Positions 1 through 8,339 of a stretch of 64,000 bases of DNA are shown here, one piece after another. A program made the position numbers and the translations under genes. The stretch comes from Prosthecodimorpha hirschii (GTDB lineage: Bacteria; Pseudomonadota; Alphaproteobacteria; Rhizobiales; Ancalomicrobiaceae). The first letter of the stretch is position 1. Each line of letters starts with the position of its first letter. The stretch covers positions 4,882,049-4,946,048 of the forward strand of contig NZ_LJYW01000001.1 in NCBI RefSeq assembly GCF_001305515.1, read 5' to 3'. The notes below the pieces were generated by a model. That model was not told the origin of the DNA. It saw only the letters and a program-made list of their open reading frames with translations, and ran no database searches.

Positions 1-610
1 CGCGCCGCGCCGTCTCGCCCATGTCGGCCTTGGTGACGGCGACGACATCGGGCAGTTCCATCACGCCGGCCTTCATGAATTGCAGGCTGTCGCCCGAGCC
101 CGGCTGGATGCACAGAAGCACGGTATCGGCCGCGAAGGCGATGTCGGCCTCCGACTGGCCGATGCCGACCGATTCCACGATCACCCGGTCGAAGGCCGCC
201 CGCATCAGGACCACCGCCGCGACGGCGTGGTCGGACAGTCCGCCCAGGCGGTCGCGTGCCGCCATGGAGCGGACGAAGGTGCCGGTGTCGTCGGGATCGG
301 TCCTGAGACGCGTCCGGTCGCCGAGCAGGGCGCCGCCCGTGAAGCGGGAGGAGGGATCGACGGCAATCACCCCGACCGTGCGCCCGGCCTCGCGATGGCG
401 ACGGATCAGGGCGTTGGTCAGCGTCGACTTGCCGACGCCCGGCGGGCCCGTGATGCCGAGGACCAGCCCGTCCGCCCGCCGCGCCGCCTCGTCGAGCAGG
501 GCCGCAAGCGGCTCGGTCCCGTCGGCGGTTTCGATCAGGGACAACGCCCGCGCCAGGGCGGGCTTGCCGCCCGCGCGGATGTCGTCGAGCGAGGGAAACG
601 GGCGGGCCAT
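1..610 (-). CDS. meaB: MeaB/ArgK-family P-loop GTPase (3' end outside window)
   Basis: G-protein chaperone that protects and loads adenosylcobalamin-dependent methylmalonyl-CoA mutase, acting in the cytoplasm in propionate and odd-chain catabolism. Reading the minus strand from the ATG at 610 gives a Walker A motif GPPGVGKS at about residues 55-62, then VIAVDPSS, the RTRL segment, ESVGIGQSE and the base-specificity region VAVTKAD, all typical of the MeaB/ArgK family. About 203 residues are visible of a usual 320-340; the rest lies beyond position 1. The mutase gene is not in the window. Family assignment is firm; the exact metabolic partner is inferred. Confidence 0.93.
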   Translation of the reverse strand, partial: MARPFPSLDDIRAGGKPALARALSLIETADGTEPLAALLDEAARRADGLVLGITGPPGVGKSTLTNALIRRHREAGRTVGVIAVDPSSRFTGGALLGDRTRLRTDPDDTGTFVRSMAARDRLGGLSDHAVAAVVLMRAAFDRVIVESVGIGQSEADIAFAADTVLLCIQPGSGDSLQFMKAGVMELPDVVAVTKADMGETARR

Positions 611-1192
611 GGCGATCGGTGGTCTCCGGCGAATGTCGGCCCGACCGCGTGGCGGGCGCGTCCTGCAGTCATCCCGTCCGGCGGGAATGCTGTCAATCGA
701 GACCCGAACGGGCCCGCCGAACCGCCCGGAGGGACGCAAGTTCAAAGCCGCTGGTTTTCTCTGGCATGCCAAATCTTCTCGCACCGGTCAAAACGATACC
801 GCCCGCCGGGCGGTCGATGTCAGGATTCATCGGACCGGATCGGGGATTCGACTTAAGTCTCATCTTTCAGAGTTTGCTGAATTGTTTTTCGTTATCTTTC
901 AATGATCGCAAGCATGTCGCCTGGAGAACAGGCGCGTCCTTCGATTTCGCAACAGTCATGACGTTGCTGTCATCAATCCTGAGGACTTTCGAGGCCGCCT
1001 TCTACATGGGCATTTCTGCAACAGCCGACAAAAGGTCGCAGCGCGCACTTTTCCCTGCGGCATATTGCTGTTAAGGCCGTCATGTTCATAGGGCTCCTCT
1101 CAGGGACTCCCAGCCCGCCGAGGACCGAACACCCCTCGGACGCGTGCGTCCGAGGGGATTTTCATGCAGCTGGTTTTTCGGCCGCCACCGTT
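611..1192. other. Intergenic stretch, no supported gene
   Basis: Lies between the start of meaB and the 3' end of ppdK. It becomes less GC-rich from about 840 to 1080. An open frame crosses 619-1074 on the plus strand, but it has no ribosome binding site and no recognisable protein features. The only clear structure is the hairpin at 1132-1157. The promoter of meaB should lie just beyond 610. Confidence 0.6.
1132..1157. terminator. Perfect 12-bp hairpin downstream of ppdK
   Basis: CCCCTCGGACGC and its exact reverse complement are separated by only GT. It lies about 36 nt past the ppdK stop on the minus strand. The T-rich tail (ATTTTC) is on the plus-strand side, so it would look most intrinsic for plus-strand transcripts and may work as a roadblock or bidirectional terminator. 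Confidence 0.65.
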
Positions 1193-3886
1193 TTACGCCG
1201 TCGTGTCGGCGTGGCCGCTGTGCCGCTTCTCCTCGATGGAGGCCTGCGCCGCGGCGAGGCGGGCGATCGGGACCCGGAAGGGCGAGCAGGAGACGTAGTC
1301 GAGGCCGACGCTCTCGCAGAAGCGGATCGAGGCGGGGTCGCCGCCATGCTCGCCGCAGATGCCGAGCTTGATCTTCGGCCGCACCGCACGGCCGCGCTCG
1401 ACCGCGATCCGGACCAGTTCGCCGACGCCGGCCTGATCGAGCGACACGAACGGATCCTGCTCCAGAATACCGCGCTGCAGATAGGGCCCGAGGAACTGGG
1501 CGGCATCGTCGCGCGACAGGCCGTAGGTGGTCTGGGTCAGGTCGTTGGTGCCGAAGGAGAAGAATTCGGCCGTCTCCGCGATCTGGCCGGCCATCAGGCA
1601 GGCGCGCGGCAGCTCGATCATGGTGCCGACCGAATAGTCGATCGTCACGCCCTTCTCCTTGGCGACGGCGGCCGCCATGGCGTCGATGCGCGCCTTGACC
1701 AGATCGAACTCCTGACGCATCGCGACCAGCGGGACCATGACCTCGGGCACCACCGGCCGGCCGGTCTTGGCGCCGGCCTCGACCGCCGCCTCGAAGATGG
1801 CACGGGCCTGCATCTCGGCGATTTCGGGGTAGTTGATCGCCAGCCGGCAGCCGCGGAAGCCGAGCATCGGGTTGAATTCATGCAGTTCGTCGGCCCGTTC
1901 GCGCAGCTTCTGCGGATGCACGCCCAGACCCTTGGCGACCTCGGCGATCTCCTCCTCGGTCTTGGGCAGGAATTCGTGCAGCGGCGGATCGAGCAGGCGG
2001 ATGGTGACCGGCAGGCCGTGCATGATCTCGAACAGTTCGACGAAGTCGGCGCGCTGCATCGGCAGAAGCTTGGCCAGCGCCTGGCGGCGACCCTTCTCGT
2101 CGTCGGCGAGGATCATCTCGCGCACCGCGACGATGCGGCCCTCGTCGAAGAACATGTGCTCGGTGCGGCTGAGGCCGATGCCTTCCGCGCCGAAGCGGAC
2201 CGCGACGCGCGCATCGGCCGGGGTCTCGGCATTGGTGCGCACCGCCATGCGGCGAATGGCGTCGGCCCATTCCATCAGCTTGGCGAAGTCGCCGGACAGT
2301 TCCGGCTGCAGCATCGGCACGCGGCCCTTGAGGACCTGGCCGCTGGCGCCGTCGATGGTGACGATGTCGCCCTTCTTCAGCGTGATGCCGCCGGACGTCA
2401 GGGTTTCGACCGCATAGTCGACCCGGATCGAGCCGGCGCCGGAGACGCAGGGCTTGCCCATGCCGCGGGCGACCACGGCCGCATGGCTGGTCATGCCGCC
2501 GCGGGTGGTCAGGATGCCCTCGGCGGCATGCATGCCGTGGATATCCTCGGGGCTGGTCTCGATGCGCACCAGGATGACCCGGCGGCCGGCCTGCTTGGCG
2601 GCCACCGCATCCTCGGAGTTGAACACGACCTCGCCCGACGCCGCACCCGGCGAGGCCGGCAGGCCCTTGGCGACCAGCACGCGCTCGGCGGATGGGTCGA
2701 TCGTCGGGTGCAATAGCTGGTCGAGACCGCCCGGTTCGATCCGCAGGATCGCCTCATCGCGGGTGATCAGGCCCTCGCCGCACATGTCGACCGCGACCTT
2801 CAGGGCCGCCTTGGTGGTGCGCTTGCCCGAGCGGGTCTGCAGCATCCACAGCTTGCCGCGCTCGATGGTGAATTCCACATCCTGCATGTCGCGATAGTGC
2901 GCTTCCAGCGTGTCGCAGATGGCGACGAATTCGCGGAAGGCCTCCGGCATCACCGCCTCCAGCGAGGGCCGCTCGGACCCGGCCTCGATGCGGGCCACTT
3001 CGGTCAGGTCCTGCGGGGTGCGGATGCCGGCGACCACGTCCTCGCCCTGGGCGTTGACCAGGAACTCGCCGTAGAGGCGCTTCTCGCCGGTCGACGGATT
3101 GCGCGTGAAGGCGACGCCGGTCGCCGAGGTCTCGCCCATGTTGCCGAACACCATCGCCTGGATGTTGACGGCGGTGCCCCAGCTCTCCGGAATGTCGTGC
3201 AGGCGGCGATAGGTGATGGCGCGCGCGTTCATCCACGAGCCGAACACGGCGCCGACAGCGCCCCACAACTGTTCGTGCGCATCCTGCGGGAAGGGCTTGC
3301 CGGCTTCCGTCTCGACCATCGCCTTGTACTTGCCGATGACCGTCTTCCAGTCGCCGGCGATCAGGTCGGTATCAAGGCTGTAGCCGTTGTCGTCCTTGTA
3401 GTTCTGCAGGATTTCTTCGAAATGGTGATGGTCGATGCCCATCACGACATCCGAATACATCTGGATGAAGCGCCGGTAGCTGTCATAGGCGAAGCGCTCG
3501 TCGCCCGCCGCGGTCGCCACCGCCGCCACGGTCACGTCGTTGAGGCCGAGATTGAGCACGGTATCCATCATGCCCGGCATGGAGGCGCGGGCGCCGGACC
3601 GGACCGAGACCAGCAGCGGATTGGCGTCGTCGCCGAAGCGCCGGCCGGCCAGGGTGCCGACATGGGCCAGCGCGGCGTCGACCTCGGCGGCCAGCTCCGG
3701 CGGATAGGCGTTGCCGTTGGCGTAATAGTAGGTGCAGACGCCGGTGGTGATGGTGAAGCCGGGCGGCACCGGCAGGCCGAGATTGGACATCTCGGCGAGG
3801 TTGGCGCCCTTGCCGCCGAGCAGGTTCTTCATGCCCGCGGCGCCTTCCGCCTTGCCGTCACCGAACGTGTAGACCCACTTCGTCAT
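1193..3886 (-). CDS. ppdK: Pyruvate, phosphate dikinase
   Basis: Interconverts pyruvate + ATP + Pi with PEP + AMP + PPi in the cytoplasm, linking the TCA cycle or glycolysis with gluconeogenesis. The protein is 897 residues, the usual length. The N-terminal nucleotide-binding domain begins MTKWVYTFGDG and has the LLGGKGANLAEM signature at about 22-33. The phosphohistidine swivel domain has GGMTSHAAVV with His468. The C-terminal PEP-binding barrel ends with the GICGEHGGDP signature carrying the catalytic Cys. The start at 3886 is chosen because GGAGAGG lies just upstream and the family N-terminus begins there; the frame stays open upstream without homology. It is transcribed away from the divergent TPR gene at 4110. 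Confidence 0.97.
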   Translation of the reverse strand: MTKWVYTFGDGKAEGAAGMKNLLGGKGANLAEMSNLGLPVPPGFTITTGVCTYYYANGNAYPPELAAEVDAALAHVGTLAGRRFGDDANPLLVSVRSGARASMPGMMDTVLNLGLNDVTVAAVATAAGDERFAYDSYRRFIQMYSDVVMGIDHHHFEEILQNYKDDNGYSLDTDLIAGDWKTVIGKYKAMVETEAGKPFPQDAHEQLWGAVGAVFGSWMNARAITYRRLHDIPESWGTAVNIQAMVFGNMGETSATGVAFTRNPSTGEKRLYGEFLVNAQGEDVVAGIRTPQDLTEVARIEAGSERPSLEAVMPEAFREFVAICDTLEAHYRDMQDVEFTIERGKLWMLQTRSGKRTTKAALKVAVDMCGEGLITRDEAILRIEPGGLDQLLHPTIDPSAERVLVAKGLPASPGAASGEVVFNSEDAVAAKQAGRRVILVRIETSPEDIHGMHAAEGILTTRGGMTSHAAVVARGMGKPCVSGAGSIRVDYAVETLTSGGITLKKGDIVTIDGASGQVLKGRVPMLQPELSGDFAKLMEWADAIRRMAVRTNAETPADARVAVRFGAEGIGLSRTEHMFFDEGRIVAVREMILADDEKGRRQALAKLLPMQRADFVELFEIMHGLPVTIRLLDPPLHEFLPKTEEEIAEVAKGLGVHPQKLRERADELHEFNPMLGFRGCRLAINYPEIAEMQARAIFEAAVEAGAKTGRPVVPEVMVPLVAMRQEFDLVKARIDAMAAAVAKEKGVTIDYSVGTMIELPRACLMAGQIAETAEFFSFGTNDLTQTTYGLSRDDAAQFLGPYLQRGILEQDPFVSLDQAGVGELVRIAVERGRAVRPKIKLGICGEHGGDPASIRFCESVGLDYVSCSPFRVPIARLAAAQASIEEKRHSGHADTTA

Positions 3887-4109
3887 CGGACCCTCTCCGT
3901 CGGCCGCCGCCCCGTGGCGGCCACGCTCGCAATGCAACGCTCTCGGCCGCCATGCAAGCATCTTGTGGTCAATCCGGTTCCCTGCGGAGCCGCACCGGTT
4001 TTCGCGGGACCCGCCGCACCCTACATTGCGACCTTCACAAGCTGACTCAAAACCGCCATCCTCGCGGGTCAGATGATGATCGGCCGTACCGGTCCGGAGC
4101 ACCCTTTCG

Positions 4110-5888
4110 ATGAACGTTGCCCGCCTGCATCCCCGTCGCCGGTCCGGCCGGACCGTCCTTGCCGCGCTCGCCGCCGCTCTCGCCCTGGCGACCGTCGCGG
4201 GCGCCGGGCGCGGCGAAGCCAAGACCAGCCAGGACCAGGTGCCGGTCGGCGGCCATGCCACCTCGCTCGCCGGCAACTATCTCGCCGGCCGCCTCGCCGG
4301 AGCGCTGCGCGACATCGAGAACGCCGCCACCTTCTACCGCGAGGCGCTCTCCAACGACCCCGGCAATCCGATCCTGATCGATCGCGCCTTCCCGCTGCTG
4401 CTCGCCGACGGCCGCATCAAGGATGCCCTGCCGCTCGCCCAGCGGGTCGTCCAGCGCGACAAGGCCAACCAACTCGCCCGCCTCGCGCTCGGCATCGATG
4501 CCTTCAAGCGCGGCCAGTACGAGCGGGCGCGGACCCATTTCTCGCAGATGGCGGCCCGGCCGCTGACCGACCTGACCGCCGCCGTGCTGACCGCCTGGAC
4601 CTATGCCGGCCAGGGCGACACCGACGCCGCCCTGAAGGCGATCGACAAGCTCAACGGCCCGGAATGGTACGGCATCTTCAAGAATTTCCACTCCGGCCTG
4701 ATCGCCGATCTGGCCGGCCGCCGCGCCGAGGCCGGCAAGCGGCTCGGCGCCGCCTACAAGTCCGACCAGAACACCCTGCGCGTCACCGACGCCCAGGCGC
4801 GCGCGCTCGCCCGCCAGGGCAAGATGCTGGAGGCGGCGGGCATTCTCGACAATTTCGAGAAGATCGTGCCGGACCATCCGCTGATCCAGGAGACCCGCGA
4901 GGACCTCACCGCCGGCAAGGTCCCGGCGCCCCTGGTGACCTCGGCGACGGCCGGCGCCTCGGAGCTGCTCTACGGCCTCGGCGCGGCGATCGGCCGCGAC
5001 GGCGGCGAGGAGATGGCCGCGGTCTATCTGCAGCTGGCCCTGTTCCTGGAACCCAAGGCCGAACTGCCGCTGCTGACCCTGGCCTCCCTGCAGGGCCAGA
5101 TGAAGAACTACGAGAAGTCCGTCGACATCCTGGGCCGGATCGCCGCCGACTCCCGCCTGAAGCCGATGGTCGACATCCAGATCGGCCGCTACTACAGCCT
5201 GCTGTCCAAGTTCGACGAATCCCGCCGCGCCCTGGAAGCGAGTCTCGAAAAGGCCCCGAAGGATGTCGACGCCATCCTGGCGCTCGGCGACGTGTTGCGG
5301 TCGAACAAGAAATTCGCCGAAGCCGCCGAGGTCTATTCCCGCGCCGTGGCGTTGAGCCCGCAGCCGCAGAAGTCGGACTGGTCGATCTATTACTATCGCG
5401 GCATCTGCTACGAGCGCACCAAGCAGTGGCCGAAGGCCGAGGCCGACTTCTTCAAGGCCCTGGAGCTGAACCCGAACGAAGCCTCGGTGCTGAACTATCT
5501 CGGCTATTCCTGGATCGACATGGGTCTCAACCTCGACAAGGGGCTCGACCTCGTGCGCCAGGCGGTCGAGCTCAAGCCCGATGACGGCTATATCGTCGAC
5601 AGCCTCGGCTGGGCCTACTATCGGCTCGGCCGCTACGACGATGCGGTGCGCGAACTGGAGCGCGCCGTCCTGCTGCGCCCGGAGGATCCGGTCATCAACG
5701 ACCATCTGGGCGACGCCTACTGGCATGTCGGCCGCCAGCTTGAGGCGACCTTCCAGTGGCGCCATTCGGTCGATCTGAAGCCCGAGCCCGAAGACCTGGC
5801 CCGCATCCAGAAGAAGCTGAAAGAGGGACTGCGCGAAGGCACCGCCCCCGCCTCCGCCCGCAACGACGGCCAGCCGTCGGCCCAGTAG
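4110..5888 (+). CDS. Secreted tetratricopeptide-repeat protein
   Basis: A 592-residue protein with an N-terminal signal sequence (hydrophobic stretch at about 16-33, then GRGEAKTS) and many degenerate TPR units spread over about residues 60-570, such as AATFYREALSNDPGNP and DFFKALELNPNEASVLNYLG. TPR solenoids bind other proteins. In alphaproteobacteria similar long TPR proteins are periplasmic or envelope-associated, but a precise role cannot be read from the sequence. There is no lipobox. GGAG lies 13 nt before the ATG. It is divergent from ppdK, with a 223-bp shared promoter region. It is followed by about 0.9 kb of palindromic repeats. Confidence 0.85.
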   Translation: MNVARLHPRRRSGRTVLAALAAALALATVAGAGRGEAKTSQDQVPVGGHATSLAGNYLAGRLAGALRDIENAATFYREALSNDPGNPILIDRAFPLLLADGRIKDALPLAQRVVQRDKANQLARLALGIDAFKRGQYERARTHFSQMAARPLTDLTAAVLTAWTYAGQGDTDAALKAIDKLNGPEWYGIFKNFHSGLIADLAGRRAEAGKRLGAAYKSDQNTLRVTDAQARALARQGKMLEAAGILDNFEKIVPDHPLIQETREDLTAGKVPAPLVTSATAGASELLYGLGAAIGRDGGEEMAAVYLQLALFLEPKAELPLLTLASLQGQMKNYEKSVDILGRIAADSRLKPMVDIQIGRYYSLLSKFDESRRALEASLEKAPKDVDAILALGDVLRSNKKFAEAAEVYSRAVALSPQPQKSDWSIYYYRGICYERTKQWPKAEADFFKALELNPNEASVLNYLGYSWIDMGLNLDKGLDLVRQAVELKPDDGYIVDSLGWAYYRLGRYDDAVRELERAVLLRPEDPVINDHLGDAYWHVGRQLEATFQWRHSVDLKPEPEDLARIQKKLKEGLREGTAPASARNDGQPSAQ

Positions 5889-5969
5889 CACGGCGCTTTC
5901 GCCGCCCGCCTGGATCGTGTTGTAGTAAGTATTCCGCCCCTCACGGTGGCGAGGCGGGTCGGAAGACCG

Positions 5970-6790
5970 GATCGGATGCGCAGATTTCCCCGATCTCTCA
6001 AGGCGTTGCTCCCTTCTCCCCCCTTCAGGGGGCGAAGGGGATAGCGCGTTGAGGGATATGGGGTATCGACCCGTCCGACCCCACGGCTCCTTCCCCTTCG
6101 CCCCCTGAAGGGGGGAGAAGGTCGCCGAAGGCGGGATGAGGGGGTGGATATGGAAACACCCTCGAAATCAGCGGTCTCGGCGATCCGAGCCCGGTCCGGG
6201 AGATCGACCGGCGCCGCGCGATCGACCCCCCTCATCCGCCCTTCGGGCACCTTCTCCCCCCTTCAGGGGGCGAAGGGGAAGGGACCGGGGGATCGCGCAA
6301 GCGGATTTCCCCGATCTCTCGACGTGTTGCTCCCTCCTCTCAATTGCAGGAGGCGAAGGGAAGGTGGCCGGGAGATCGCTTGTTCGGATTTCGTCGATCT
6401 CTCAAGTCGTTAACCCCTTCTCCCCCCAGTGGGGGGAGAAGGTGCCCGAAGGGCGGATGAGGGGGACGGTCGCGCGTCAATGCTCCGGCATTGCGGTCCG
6501 GCCGCCGACCCCGCCGCCCGAGACCGAAGGTCTTTGCACCATCCGACCGATCGCCCCCCTCATCCGCCCTTCGGGCACCTTCTCCCCCCTTCAGGGGGCG
6601 AAGGGGAAGGGGGCGAGGGATCGCGCGAGTGGAATTTCTCGATCTCTCAACGCGTTACTCCCTCCTCTCCATTGCCGGGGGCGAAGGGGATGGAGCCGGG
6701 GGATCGGGTGCGCTGATTTCGTCTATCTCTCAACGTGTTGCTCCCTTCTCTCCCTGGAGGAGGGAAGGGGCCGGCGTACCGTGTCCGCGG
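5970..6790. repeat. Cluster of dispersed palindromic intergenic repeats
   Basis: At least six composite units in both orientations fill the gap between two genes that converge here. Each has a core of CCCTCATCCGCCC, TTCGGGCACCTTCTCCCCCC and GGGGGCGAAGGGGAAGG, which folds back on itself. A second conserved block reads GATCTCTCAANNNGTTGCTCCC. Blocks are seen near 5993-6050, 6091-6146 (inverted), 6228-6285, 6312-6365, 6396-6465, 6556-6612, 6641-6690 and 6723-6770. Related single copies occur at 18.8, 28.3, 33.4-33.7 and 39.8 kb. Long open frames across this region are artefacts of its GC content. Confidence 0.9.
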
Positions 6791-6849
6791 AGTTCCTTGC
6801 GCTTTCGATGGTTGTCGATCCGAGCGGATCGCCAGGGGCGGATCTCGCG

Positions 6850-7416
6850 CTATGGTCTCTGCAGGCCGGTGTCGCCGGTGAGGTCGGCGGCGCGGGGGCC
6901 GGGGGCGTAGAGGCCGCGGCCGGGGCGGTGCAGGTGGCCGCTGCGGACCATGCGGTGCAGGATCACCGAGAGATTGGCGGGTGATATCGGCGGATCGAAA
7001 GCCTCCAGATGCGACTGGATCTCCTCGACGCTCAGGGCGCCGTCCGAACCGCACAACACATCCAGGATGAAATTCGGAACGTCGGGACCCGAATGCGCGG
7101 CGGTCGATGGGGCGCGTCGCCGATCGAGCTTGACGACGGTCGCCATCGGTTCGGCCGGCCGGCCGGTTCGGCCGCGCGCCTCGGTCCGTTCGGCACGGTT
7201 GGAGGCTTCTTCGGGGGCGGGCGGATCGCCGGTGGCGGCTTCCATCCGCTCGACGGCCGGATGCACCACCTCCTGGAACAGGCGCCGGCCGAATCGCGGG
7301 TTGCCGCGGGCATAGAGTTCGAACTTGCCGACCAGAACCCGCATGTCGGCCTCGAAGGCGGCCTGCACGGCGGCGAGGGCCGGATCGTCTGTGCTGTCGT
7401 AAGAATTCTGGCCCAT
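6850..7416 (-). CDS. Hypothetical protein with C-terminal winged-helix-like region
   Basis: A 188-residue protein starting MGQNSYDSTDDPALA. Residues about 12-60 are helical (AVQAAFEADMRVLVGKFELY). The middle is low-complexity and charged. The C-terminal part, about 120-175, looks like a winged helix-turn-helix (FILDVLCGSDGALSVEEIQS, then LSVILHRMVRSGHLHRPGRG). A DNA-binding or regulatory role is inferred from that pattern only. The start at 7416 is preferred over 7461 because GGGGGGCG precedes it; the longer version would add 15 residues. It is convergent with the secreted TPR gene across the repeat cluster. Confidence 0.7.
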   Translation of the reverse strand: MGQNSYDSTDDPALAAVQAAFEADMRVLVGKFELYARGNPRFGRRLFQEVVHPAVERMEAATGDPPAPEEASNRAERTEARGRTGRPAEPMATVVKLDRRRAPSTAAHSGPDVPNFILDVLCGSDGALSVEEIQSHLEAFDPPISPANLSVILHRMVRSGHLHRPGRGLYAPGPRAADLTGDTGLQRP

Positions 7417-7620
7417 GGAACGCCCCCCGCTTGACGCCCGTCGATCAACGATCACTGGCATTTTGCCATGGCCGGGGTGACGTTACAACACAACCGACAG
7501 ATGTTGCGAATCACAACCAACCCGGTAATCGAAAAGCGCTAAGAAAGTGTAAAGCCGTCACTGGCCGTGGAGTCTCGGATGACGTAGTAGTAGAAATATT
7601 GTGAACCACGGAGAGATTCC

Positions 7621-7950
7621 ATGCCCGACCTCGGCTTCGCCACCCTGCTCCTCGCCTCGGGAACGGCCGCGGCGGCCGTGATCGGGCTGATCCGCTACCG
7701 GGTGGTCTTCCTGTCGGAGCCGTCCCACGGACCGAACGGTCAGGTCGTCCACAACCTCCTGCTCGACATCGAACGGCGCACGTTCCGCCTCGGGCGCACC
7801 GCCACGGCGACGGGCGGGTCGAGCGATGCGGCATCGTACCGGCCGGCCGCGCAGCGAGGCAATTCCGCCATGGCCGGGCGCGGCGACAGCCCGGAGGAGG
7901 GCGGGGGGCGCGCCGGGGGCCTGCACATCTATGTCGTCTGGAAGCGCTGA
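7621..7950 (+). CDS. Small membrane-anchored hypothetical protein
   Basis: 109 residues with one hydrophobic segment at about 5-24 ([20 protein letters not shown]) followed by a charged, Gly/Arg-rich soluble tail ending in [10 protein letters not shown] clear ribosome binding site, GGAGAG, lies 5 nt before the ATG. No family is recognised. It is divergent from the winged-helix gene, which is the nearest upstream gene. A longer open frame exists on the opposite strand, but it lacks a comparable start signal. Confidence 0.5.
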   Translation: MPDLGFATLLLASGTAAAAVIGLIRYRVVFLSEPSHGPNGQVVHNLLLDIERRTFRLGRTATATGGSSDAASYRPAAQRGNSAMAGRGDSPEEGGGRAGGLHIYVVWKR

Positions 7951-8339
7951 GCCGGCGGGCGATCGCGACCGCCGGCGGACGGACCCGCGGCAAAGGCGGC
8001 ACCAAGGCTCCGGCAGCGCCCGACCGTCCGCTCCCTCTTGAAGCCCGGGCATCTGCCATGCGCCGCGCGCCGGGGCACCGGGTCGGCGGGTGCCGCGGAC
8101 CGGACTGCGGCCGGCGGCCCAATGTCGGCGATGCGCGATTCCGTGCGATTCCGACCGAACGGCATGGGCCTGGGCGAACCGGAAATCCGGCCGTTCACCG
8201 GCCGGCGTCGAGGCCCTTCGGCCGACCGCTCGAAGGCCCGGACCGGGCAACCGGTGGTCTGTCGGCTGCGGAATTCCAGGGTCTGTTAACCTTCATCGTC
8301 CAAATTCCCCTCGCGTCTGTCGACGGGTTGGGGGAAGTC
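7951..8339. other. Intergenic stretch before the globin-MCP gene
   Basis: No gene is supported. The reading frame of the receptor gene stays open back to 8058, but the Arg/Pro-rich translation and the ribosome binding site at 8340 argue that it is untranslated. A TTAACC half-site is present at about 8286. Confidence 0.5.

Noticed and set aside
619-1074. Plus-strand open frame next to meaB
   Set aside because: No start signal, no motif, and composition unlike neighbouring genes; probably non-coding.
1082-2716. Long plus-strand open frame (544 codons) opposite ppdK
   Set aside because: It is the antisense of a fully conserved ppdK, has a His/Asp/Arg-rich composition typical of GC-driven mirror frames, and no ribosome binding site.
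6136-6984. Plus-strand open frames through the palindromic repeats
   Set aside because: Translation consists of repeat-derived Arg/Pro/Ser strings and recurs in other repeat copies.
7558-8250. Minus-strand open frame opposite the small membrane gene
   Set aside because: No ribosome binding site and Arg/Pro-rich mirror composition; the plus-strand gene has a clear GGAGAG and a membrane segment.
8286-8297. CtrA site before the globin-MCP gene
   Set aside because: Only a single TTAACC half-site is present, with no second TTAA at the right spacing.
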